Shown piece by piece: positions 7,781-13,729 of a DNA stretch of 16,339 nt. The stretch covers positions 1-16,339 of the forward strand of contig CAZEEJ010000131.1 in the NCBI GenBank assembly GCA_964511155.1, written 5' to 3'. The notes beneath the pieces were generated by a model. It saw nothing but the letters and a program-made list of their open reading frames with translations, was not told the DNA's origin and did not search any database. The DNA comes from JAAYDF01 sp964511155 (GTDB lineage: Bacteria > Planctomycetota > Phycisphaerae > UBA1845 > PWPN01). Position 1 is the stretch's first letter. Each line of letters begins with the position of its first letter. The translations under genes were made by a program, and so were the position numbers.

Positions 7781-8317
7781 ATGGCGGGTCAATTGCCTGT
7801 GCTTGAAGGATTCCTACCGACCGAGAACCTCGTGCCGTTGGCGGTGATCGTCGTGGCGGTGATCCTGTTGATGTCCTCCCTGCGTCGCCGCCAGCGACTT
7901 CGCGAGCAGGAGCCGCCGCGCAGCACGCCGCTTCGCGATCCGTCGCCCGCCCGGCAGCCTGCGCCGGAGGCCCACTTGCGGCGCGACCTCGAGTCGCTGC
8001 TGGTTGAGCTGCAGGAACTGTCACGCAAGATCAGTGCGCAGATCGATACCCGCTTCGCCAAGCTGGAAGCGGCGATTCGGGACGCGGATCGCCGTATCGC
8101 CGCCCTGAATCGACTTGCCCGACACGGCGCCCCGCACGAAGGCGGCTTCCCCCACGAGTCCACGGACACGGACATTCGCCACGGCGTGGTCTACGAACTG
8201 ACCGACGCCGGCTTTACCCCCCTCGAGATCGCCAAGGACCTTGGCAAGACGGTCGGCGAGGTCGAACTCATCCTGAACCTGCGGAAGAAAGGCTCTCCGG
8301 TCGCCCCGGGGCAGTGA
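7781..8317 (+). CDS. Membrane-anchored coiled-coil protein with HTH-like C-terminus
   Basis: The 178-residue protein starts at ATG 7781, preceded by GACGAGG with a 7-base gap. Residues about 16-33 ('NLVPLAVIVVAVILLMSS') form one membrane segment, followed by the Arg-rich 'LRRRQRLRE', which predicts the bulk of the protein on the cytoplasmic side. A Pro-rich linker leads to an alpha-helical, charged, probably coiled-coil stretch at about 66-115. The C-terminal part, 'YELTDAGFTPLEIAKDLGKT' then 'VGEVELILNL', looks like the small helix-turn-helix found in DUF6115 and DUF2802-type proteins. The function of those families is not established. It could act as a membrane-tethered regulator or scaffold. 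It does not clearly share a function with larC or the rnk-like gene, and the assignment is by motif resemblance only. Confidence 0.75.
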   Translation: MAGQLPVLEGFLPTENLVPLAVIVVAVILLMSSLRRRQRLREQEPPRSTPLRDPSPARQPAPEAHLRRDLESLLVELQELSRKISAQIDTRFAKLEAAIRDADRRIAALNRLARHGAPHEGGFPHESTDTDIRHGVVYELTDAGFTPLEIAKDLGKTVGEVELILNLRKKGSPVAPGQ

Positions 8318-8470
8318 CGGAATCGGCGGGGTCCGTTGCCGGGACCAAGGCAACTTGTTGCTGTTCGTCACCTGCGTCGGGGTACCTCCATCAATAAGTG
8401 GACTCGGTCCTCAGCGAATCGGCACCCCGCCCAAACTGTCACGGGCCGCACCCCACCGGCCGGGGGGGGC

Positions 8471-8501
8471 TTGCACCAGGCGGGCAATTCGGCATGATAA
8501 T
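8471..8501 (+). promoter_or_regulatory. Candidate promoter for the rnk-like gene
   Basis: TTGCAC (8471-8476) and GATAAT (8496-8501) stand 19 bases apart, in the 279-base gap before the rnk-like gene and about 95 bases before its start. The -10 box is good (5 of 6) and preceded by CAT. The spacer is longer than the ideal 17. The rest of this gap shows only a G-run (8462-8469) and no further feature. Confidence 0.35.
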
Positions 8502-8596
8502 GGGTGCCCACGCGGGGCGAGGGATGGCTTTTGTCACAGGCCGACCCGATCGACCGGTCATGCCGTCGATCAACGTGCGATACCGAGGAGTGTTCT

Positions 8597-9010
8597 ATGG
8601 CCAAGCGTCAGCTCTATATGACGAAACACGACATGGATCGGCTCGATCATTTGCTGATCGCGATTGTCGCCCAAGCCCCGGACCCCGAGGCCCTCGAAGC
8701 CCTGCACAATGAGCTCGACCAGGCTCGGCTGGTCAGTTCCGAGGCCGTGCCGCCCGGCGTGGTGACCATGAACTCGAAGGTCCGTATTCGCAATCTGGAC
8801 ACGGGCGAAGAGCAAGTCGTTACCCTGGTATTCCCTGAGCACGCGGACGCAACCGCCGGCAAGGTGTCCGTCCTGGATCCGTTGGGTACAGCCATCCTGG
8901 GCTATCAGGTCGGCGACGAGATCCGCTGGACCTGGTCGAAGACCAAGCTGCGTCTGAAGGTTGAGGAGATGCTGTACCAGCCGGAGGCCGCGGGCGACCG
9001 ACATCTTTAG
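8597..9010 (+). CDS. rnk: Rnk-like GreA/GreB C-terminal domain protein
   Basis: The 137-residue length and layout fit Rnk, the regulator of nucleoside diphosphate kinase, which has a short N-terminal helical part and a GreA/GreB-type C-terminal FKBP-like fold and can bind RNA polymerase. ATG 8597 has GAGGAG six bases upstream, so the longer frame from 8504 is rejected. The first 45 residues are helical ('LYMTKHDMDRLDHLLIAIV'). The second half has the GreA-C signatures 'VTMNSKVRIRNLDTGEEQ', 'VTLVFPEHAD', 'KVSVLDPLGTAILGYQVGD' and 'IRWTW'. The long acidic-tipped coiled coil that gives GreA its transcript-cleavage role is absent, which argues for Rnk over GreA or GreB. The gene looks monocistronic, with a promoter candidate before it and a hairpin after it. 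Confidence 0.85.
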   Translation: MAKRQLYMTKHDMDRLDHLLIAIVAQAPDPEALEALHNELDQARLVSSEAVPPGVVTMNSKVRIRNLDTGEEQVVTLVFPEHADATAGKVSVLDPLGTAILGYQVGDEIRWTWSKTKLRLKVEEMLYQPEAAGDRHL

Positions 9011-9037
9011 TCTCTCAAACCGACCGATGTGTATAAC

Positions 9038-9126
9038 GAGCCGCGGGTTTTAGCCCGCGCGGCTTTTGCGGTGAGAACAGCGGTTGCTTCACGTACAAAC
9101 GCCACGCGGGCTGAAGCCCGCGGCTC
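9038..9126. repeat. Inverted repeat of 26-bp arms with GCGGGYTTYAGCCCGC core
   Basis: The left arm 9038-9063 and right arm 9101-9126 are inverted copies (GAGCCGCGGGYTTYAGCCCGCGYGGC), with 37 bases between. Each arm is also a small hairpin in itself (CGGGCTGAAGCCCG). The arrangement fills most of the gap between rnk and the rhamnosidase gene. Confidence 0.8.
9041..9067 (+). terminator. Possible intrinsic terminator after the rnk-like gene
   Basis: Within the left arm of the inverted repeat, GCCGCGGG can pair with CCCGCGCGGC (two-base bulge) and is followed by TTTT at 9064-9067, about 30 bases after the stop. The T-run is short and the hairpin belongs to a repeat family, so termination here is only a possibility. 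Confidence 0.3.
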
Positions 9127-9133
9127 TTTGGGC

Positions 9134-9160
9134 GTGTGTCACTACTCTGCGAGCAGTGCG
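9134..9160 (+). repeat. 27-bp dispersed repeat, copy 2
   Basis: This element matches the minus strand of 7717-7691 at 22 of 27 bases. The longest open frame of the rhamnosidase would begin inside it (GTG 9136, reading 'MSLLCEQ'), which argues that those first codons are repeat sequence and not part of the protein. Confidence 0.55.
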
Positions 9161-9177
9161 TTTTGGAGCATCCAGTG

Positions 9178-11532
9178 ATGAGCAGCAACGATCTGATTGT
9201 GAGCGTGGGGTTTCAGCGCCAGGGCGCGGCCCTGCTGTTGGTGCTGGGATTGAGTGTTCCCCTGTTCGGTGGTGAGCCGGTGTGGCTGACGGCGCCCGGC
9301 ATGAGCAATCCGCTGATGCGCCGGGCGTTCGACCTGCCGGCCCAACCGACGCGGGCGGTGCTTCGTATCGTCGGGCTCGGCCACTTCCAGTTGCGGGTGA
9401 ACGGCAAGCGAGCCGGTGATGCGGCCATTCACCAGCCCTGGTCGCAATACGACAAGACGATCTACTACGAAGAGATGGACATCACCTCGCTGCTGAACGC
9501 GGGCCGCAACGCCCTGGGCGTGATGCTCGGCAACTCGTTCTGGTACAATCCGCCGTCGCCGCCGGAGCGCTATCACAAGAGCGGGGCGGAGACGGACTTC
9601 GGCACGCCGTTCCTGCTGCGCGTCGAGCTGGATATCGAGATGGCCGACCGCGACCCGGTGCGGGTCGTCTCGGACGAGCATTGGCGAGCCTCACCGGGGC
9701 CGGTGACCTTCAGCCATATCTTCGGCGGCGAGGACTATGATGCTCGGCTGCTGCCGATCGGCTGGGACTCGGCGGACTTCGGTGACGCGGACTGGTCGGC
9801 GGCCGTGCCGACGCCGGCGCCTGCCGCCCGGCTCGAGAGACAGTTCTGGCCGCCGATCCGCGAGCAGGAGGTTTTCTCCGCGCGCGAGGTCGTGCCGGCC
9901 GGGCAGGGCGTCTACCACGTGTTCTTCGGTCAGAACGCCTCCGCCATGCTGCGTTTCACCGTCGAGGGGCAGCCCGGTCAGAGCTTCACGGTGCAGCCAT
10001 CCGAGTATCGCACGGAGGACGGCGCGTTCATGAAGCCGCGATGGGGAGCACCGTCGCTGTTTCGCTATACGCTCAAGGGCGACGGTCCGGAGTCGCATCA
10101 GTGGTTGTTCCACTATCATGGGTTCCAGGCCATCGAGATCATCGGCGCGGTGCCTGCCGGTCAACCCAACCCGAACGGACTGCCGGTGCTGCAGCGGCTG
10201 GAGATGGTCCACGTGCGCACCGACCTGCCGGAGGCGGGCACTTTCCGAACCTCCAGCGCCCTGTTCAACCGTACGCATCAACTCATTGACTGGGCGATGC
10301 GCTCGAACATGTCCTACGTGATGACCGACTGCCCGCATCGCGAGAAGCTCGGCTGGCTGGAGTGTGCTTACCTGCTGGCCCCGACATTCAGCTACCGCTA
10401 CGAGTGCCGCGACTGGCTCACCAAGATCGCCCGCGACATCCGCGAGGCCCAGGAGCCCACCGGCCGGATCCTCACCGTCGCCCCATCCTATGCGGGCACG
10501 CGGTTCCCGGCGGCTTTCCACTGGACCGTGGAGTGGGGTGCCGCCGGTGCCCTTCTGCCCTGGCATCATTACGTCTGGTACGGCGATCCGCAGATCCTGC
10601 GCGACAACTTCGAGGCCATGCGGCGGTTCGTGGATTACGTCGCGTCCGAATCAAACGACGGTATCGCCCCGGCCGGGCTGGGCGACTGGTACGACTACGG
10701 CCACGGCCAGCCGCCGGGGCCCAGCCGATTCACCCCGACGGAACTGACCGCGACCGCCGTGCAGGTGATGTGTATCGACGCCGTGATCCAGGCGGCGGAG
10801 GTGCTGGGACGTGCGGAGGATGCGAGTCGCTATCGCACGCTCCGCGCGGACACGGCGGCCGGCTTCCTGCGGCGGTTCTACGATCCGCAGCGGAAGGTTT
10901 TTGCGCATACGGGCTCCTGCCAATGCGCTCATACGATCGCCCTGGTGGCCGGGCTCGTGCCGGCGGAGGATCGGCAGGCGGTGTTGGACGCGGTCGTTGC
11001 TGACTTGGCGAAGCGCGACTGGCAGCAGACCCCGGGCGACGTCGGCCACGTGTTCTTCATCCGCGCCCTGGCCCAGGCGGGCCGGTCCGACGTGCTGCAC
11101 CGCGTGTATTCGCGCGATGGGCTGGGCAGCTACGGCGGGATTCTGAAGAAGGGTATGACCGCGATGCCCGAAACCTGGGACGCGATGAACGACGGTTACC
11201 AGTCGCTCAACCATTGCATGTTGGGGCATGTGATGGAGTGGTTCTACGGCTACGTGGGGGGCATCCGGCAACAGCCGGGCGAGGTGGGCTGGAAGCGGAT
11301 TCTCATTGCGCCCGAGCCCGGGCCGCTGCAGCGAGCCGAGGTGAGTTTCGCGAGTCCCGCCGGCCGGATCGTGAGCCGCTGGAAGGTGGCTGGCGGCCGG
11401 TTCCGGCTTGAGGCAGAAGTGCCGGAGGAGGTCAGCGCTGAGATCATCCTGCCCGACGGCCAGCGGCAAGAGGTGGGGAGCGGTCGGCACGATGCGGAGT
11501 GCGCCTACACGTTCGCGCCAACGGACAAGTAG
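9178..11532 (+). CDS. Secreted alpha-L-rhamnosidase, GH78 family
   Basis: GH78 enzymes release terminal alpha-L-rhamnose from polysaccharides and glycosides by an inverting mechanism. I chose ATG 9178 because GGAG lies nine bases before it and the longer frame starts in a dispersed repeat; this gives 784 residues. Residues 1 to about 34 are a signal peptide ('GAALLLVLGLSVPLF' core), so it acts outside the cytoplasm. The N-terminal part carries the beta-sandwich block 'LRIVGLGHFQLRVNGKRAGD'. The (alpha/alpha)6 domain has 'DCPHREKLGWLE', with E389 as the likely general acid, and 'TAMPETWDAMNDGYQSLNH', with E665 as the likely general base. 'VMEWFYGYVGGIRQQPGEVGW' marks the end of the barrel, followed by the small C-terminal beta-sandwich. 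The motif is the 'HREK' variant rather than 'QRDER'. Its substrate cannot be told from sequence. No rhamnose catabolic genes are adjacent. Confidence 0.92.
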   Translation: MSSNDLIVSVGFQRQGAALLLVLGLSVPLFGGEPVWLTAPGMSNPLMRRAFDLPAQPTRAVLRIVGLGHFQLRVNGKRAGDAAIHQPWSQYDKTIYYEEMDITSLLNAGRNALGVMLGNSFWYNPPSPPERYHKSGAETDFGTPFLLRVELDIEMADRDPVRVVSDEHWRASPGPVTFSHIFGGEDYDARLLPIGWDSADFGDADWSAAVPTPAPAARLERQFWPPIREQEVFSAREVVPAGQGVYHVFFGQNASAMLRFTVEGQPGQSFTVQPSEYRTEDGAFMKPRWGAPSLFRYTLKGDGPESHQWLFHYHGFQAIEIIGAVPAGQPNPNGLPVLQRLEMVHVRTDLPEAGTFRTSSALFNRTHQLIDWAMRSNMSYVMTDCPHREKLGWLECAYLLAPTFSYRYECRDWLTKIARDIREAQEPTGRILTVAPSYAGTRFPAAFHWTVEWGAAGALLPWHHYVWYGDPQILRDNFEAMRRFVDYVASESNDGIAPAGLGDWYDYGHGQPPGPSRFTPTELTATAVQVMCIDAVIQAAEVLGRAEDASRYRTLRADTAAGFLRRFYDPQRKVFAHTGSCQCAHTIALVAGLVPAEDRQAVLDAVVADLAKRDWQQTPGDVGHVFFIRALAQAGRSDVLHRVYSRDGLGSYGGILKKGMTAMPETWDAMNDGYQSLNHCMLGHVMEWFYGYVGGIRQQPGEVGWKRILIAPEPGPLQRAEVSFASPAGRIVSRWKVAGGRFRLEAEVPEEVSAEIILPDGQRQEVGSGRHDAECAYTFAPTDK

Positions 11533-11585
11533 CCCGGCCGAGTCCTGCGCCGTGCGAAGCCGCAAGCGGCGGAATGGGGACTGGC

Positions 11586-12755
11586 TCAGGCGGCGGGGCC
11601 GAGGGCGTGTTCCAGATCGGCGATCAGGTCGTCGGGATGCTCGATGCCGAGGGAGATGCGGATGGTGTCCGGGGTGATACCCGCTGCCCGGCGGGTTTCT
11701 TCGGAAATCGACGAGTGGCTCATCGTCCAGGGATGCTCGATGAGTGACTCGACGCCGCCGAGCGACTCGGCCAGGGCGAAGAGTTGCAACTTACCGAACA
11801 AGTCGTCGAGGGCCAGCTTGCTCTGATCCAGGTCGAAACTGACCATGCCGCCGAAGCCGCGCATCTGGCGGCAGGCCAGGGCGTGGTCGAGGTGGTCCTC
11901 CAGGCCGGGGTAGTACACCTTGAGCACGCGCGGGTGTTTCGCGAGCCACCGGGCGACGGCCAGGGCGTTGCGCTGGTGGGCCTCCATGCGGTAGGCCAGC
12001 GTCTTGACGCCGCGCAGCACCAGCCAGGCGTCGAAGGGCGAGCAGGCGGTGCCCAGCGAATTGACCAGGAAGCTGAACCGCTCGGCCAACTGCTGGTCGC
12101 GGACGATGATCGCACCGCCGACCACGTCGCTGTGGCCGTTGAGGTACTTGGTCGTCGAGTGCACCACCACGTCGGCGCCCATCTCCAGGGGGTTCTGGAA
12201 GTACGGGCTCATGAAGGTGTTGTCCACGATGATCCGCAGCCCGTGTTCGCGGGCGATGGCCACCATGGCGGCAATGTCCACCAGGTTGAGCATGGGGTTG
12301 GAGGGCGTCTCGATGAGCAGGGCCCGGGTCGTCGGGCGGATGGCCCGGCGGACCTCGTCGGGGTCGCGCATGCGCACGAAGCTGGTGGTGATGCCCACGT
12401 TGGCCAGCAGACTCTCGTGCAGCCGGATGGTGCCGCTGTAGATGTCGTGGCCGGCCACGATGTGGTCGCCGGTCTTGAAGAGGAACGCGGTGGTGGTCAG
12501 GGCGGCCATGCCCGTGCACGTAGCCCAGGCGGCGATGCCGCCCTCCAGGGCCGCGAGGTTGTCGGCCAGGGCCTGCCGTGTCGGGTTGCCCGACCGCGTG
12601 TAGTCGAACCCCTTGTGCACGCCGACCCGCTCGAAGGCGAACGTCGAACTCGGATAGATCGGCGTAGTGACGGAGTTGAAGGCCGCGTCCTTGGCCACGC
12701 CCTGGTGGACGGCCAGAGTCTCCGGCCGCCAAGTCCCGGTGTCCCGCTGAGCCAT
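11586..12755 (-). CDS. PLP-dependent trans-sulfuration enzyme (cystathionine gamma-synthase/lyase type)
   Basis: This 389-residue protein is a full-length member of the Cys/Met-metabolism PLP-enzyme family. Members make cystathionine from activated homoserine or cleave cystathionine or methionine in the cytoplasm. Visible marks are 'YTRSGNPTR' at 52-60 (cofactor phosphate contact across the dimer), 'IIVDNTF' with D178 binding the pyridine ring, 'HSTTKYLNGHSD' with K203 as the Schiff-base lysine, and the C-terminal 'SLGGVESLIEHPWTMSH' and 'IRISLGIEHPDDLI'. The start at 12755 has AGGGG eight bases upstream. It converges with the rhamnosidase gene, with 53 bases between the stops. Sequence alone does not separate synthase, gamma-lyase, beta-lyase and O-acylhomoserine sulfhydrylase, so no symbol is given. 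Confidence 0.92.
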   Translation of the reverse strand: MAQRDTGTWRPETLAVHQGVAKDAAFNSVTTPIYPSSTFAFERVGVHKGFDYTRSGNPTRQALADNLAALEGGIAAWATCTGMAALTTTAFLFKTGDHIVAGHDIYSGTIRLHESLLANVGITTSFVRMRDPDEVRRAIRPTTRALLIETPSNPMLNLVDIAAMVAIAREHGLRIIVDNTFMSPYFQNPLEMGADVVVHSTTKYLNGHSDVVGGAIIVRDQQLAERFSFLVNSLGTACSPFDAWLVLRGVKTLAYRMEAHQRNALAVARWLAKHPRVLKVYYPGLEDHLDHALACRQMRGFGGMVSFDLDQSKLALDDLFGKLQLFALAESLGGVESLIEHPWTMSHSSISEETRRAAGITPDTIRISLGIEHPDDLIADLEHALGPAA

Positions 12756-12794
12756 GTCATGATCCCCTGCGCTGGTGCCTGCCCGATGCCCGTT

Positions 12795-12823
12795 ATGCTA
12801 GGCCGCCCGCAGGGGAGAGTCAA
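12795..12823 (-). promoter_or_regulatory. Candidate sigma-70-type promoter of the trans-sulfuration gene
   Basis: On the minus strand TTGACT (12823-12818) is followed after exactly 17 bases by TAGCAT (12800-12795). The -35 box matches the consensus at 5 of 6 positions, the -10 box at 4 of 6. Transcription would start near 12788 and give a leader of about 33 bases, with no visible riboswitch-size element. Confidence 0.45.
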
Positions 12824-12900
12824 ACGCGGGCCGGAAGCCTGGGGCAAGCGGGTGCATGGCAGTTCCGGCGACGACAGTTGACTCCAGTTGTGTAGCATCT

Positions 12901-12981
12901 CCGTACCGCGACCGTCAGGGAGCGGCCCTCGGACGGGAACGCCAACCTCGCGAGGTCCGCTCCCTGACGGTCGCGGTACGG
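12901..12981. repeat. Perfect 25-bp inverted repeat with 31-bp loop
   Basis: The left arm 12901-12925 is the exact reverse complement of the right arm 12957-12981. The core CCGCGACCGTCAGGGAGCGG (12906-12925) differs by one base of 20 from 6095-6114, so both hairpins belong to the same family. The 31-base loop contains a second small inverted repeat, CCTCGCGAGG. It lies upstream of the trans-sulfuration gene, beyond its candidate promoter. Confidence 0.85.
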
Positions 12982-13031
12982 AACCGTCCTGGCCAGTCGA
13001 ATCCAACATGCCGCTCAAACGGTCATGCACC

Positions 13032-13206
13032 TGCGGCGAGCCTGTAAGGCCCGTTCACGCCGCAGCGAACGACGAGAGTAGTTGTGTCAAGGCGGGCGAC
13101 GGCATGAACGGTCCCTTCAGGACCGGCTTCGTGGCGTGATCCTCTTCCCAGGCCTTCGGCCTGGGCTGACAGAACGAGCCTTTCAGGCTCGAAGGGTCCT
13201 GTGTGC
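13032..13206. repeat. 175-bp direct repeat, copy 1
   Basis: These 175 bases are identical to 13541-13715, in the same orientation and 509 bases apart. Similarity may extend a few bases further left, with a small indel. The unit consists largely of short stem-loops: GCCT-GTA-AGGC, CGGTCC-CTTCA-GGACCG, CCCAGGCC-TTC-GGCCTGGG and GAGCCT-TTC-AGGCTC. It has no credible reading frame. No obvious target-site duplication flanks it. Confidence 0.95.
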
Positions 13207-13259
13207 ATCAGGCTCAAGGGTTCCGAGCGCAGCCGGCTGCCCCCTCGGCGGCATCAGCG

Positions 13260-13475
13260 TCAGCCGGCCACGGGAGTCAGCGTATAGACGCGGCCCATTT
13301 GGGAAGCACGTTTGATGTCGCCGCGGCGTAGGGCTTCGCGCACGTCGTCAAGTTTGTAAGCGTCGCCGAGGCTCAGGTATGGCGACCAGCCTTCCTCTGC
13401 GTCGATCAACGAAACCTCGACTTCGGCCACGTACCGCCCTTCGTGAACCAGTTTTGTATGCTGTCTGATGGTCAT
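13260..13475 (-). CDS. Small protein of unknown function between 175-bp repeats
   Basis: A 71-residue protein is read from ATG 13475, preceded by AGAAGAG at a suitable distance. The in-frame ATG at 13502 would add nine residues ('MIRFSEEKD') but has no ribosome binding site. The sequence is well mixed and looks genuine: 'HEGRYVAEVEVSLID', then 'GWSPYLSLGDAYKLDDVREA', then 'LRRGDIKRASQMGRVYTL'. This suggests a short beta part followed by helices and a final strand. There is no signal peptide or membrane segment. I recall similar short hypothetical proteins in diverse bacteria, sometimes in toxin-antitoxin-like settings, but no partner gene is present and I assign no function. It lies alone between two identical 175-bp repeats, upstream of and facing away from the amidase gene's 3' end by about 250 bases. 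Confidence 0.7.
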   Translation of the reverse strand: MTIRQHTKLVHEGRYVAEVEVSLIDAEEGWSPYLSLGDAYKLDDVREALRRGDIKRASQMGRVYTLTPVAG

Positions 13476-13540
13476 GTCCTTCTCTTCTGAAAAGCGTATC
13501 ATCGAGCGGTAGCCACTGCAAGGTCGAGGGCGGTCACCTG

Positions 13541-13715
13541 TGCGGCGAGCCTGTAAGGCCCGTTCACGCCGCAGCGAACGACGAGAGTAGTTGTGTCAAG
13601 GCGGGCGACGGCATGAACGGTCCCTTCAGGACCGGCTTCGTGGCGTGATCCTCTTCCCAGGCCTTCGGCCTGGGCTGACAGAACGAGCCTTTCAGGCTCG
13701 AAGGGTCCTGTGTGC
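13541..13715. repeat. 175-bp direct repeat, copy 2
   Basis: Identical to copy 1 at 13032-13206. It ends 14 bases before the stop codon of the minus-strand amidase gene, so its stem-loops could also form the 3' end of that transcript. The full identity over 175 noncoding bases implies recent copying or gene conversion. Confidence 0.95.
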
Positions 13716-13729
13716 GGGGCGACGCTTCC

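Noticed and set aside
9142..11565. Minus-strand frames 9142-9681, 9691-10569 and 10651-11565
   Set aside because: They lie opposite the rhamnosidase, whose catalytic motifs are clear, and show no recognisable domains.
11784..12881. 365-residue plus-strand frame opposite the trans-sulfuration gene
   Set aside because: The minus strand encodes a complete PLP enzyme with its Schiff-base lysine motif; the plus frame is a Val/His/Gly-rich shadow.
13260..13502. Toxin-antitoxin pair at the small gene
   Set aside because: Only one gene fits between the repeats. No second frame with a start and ribosome binding site overlaps or adjoins it.
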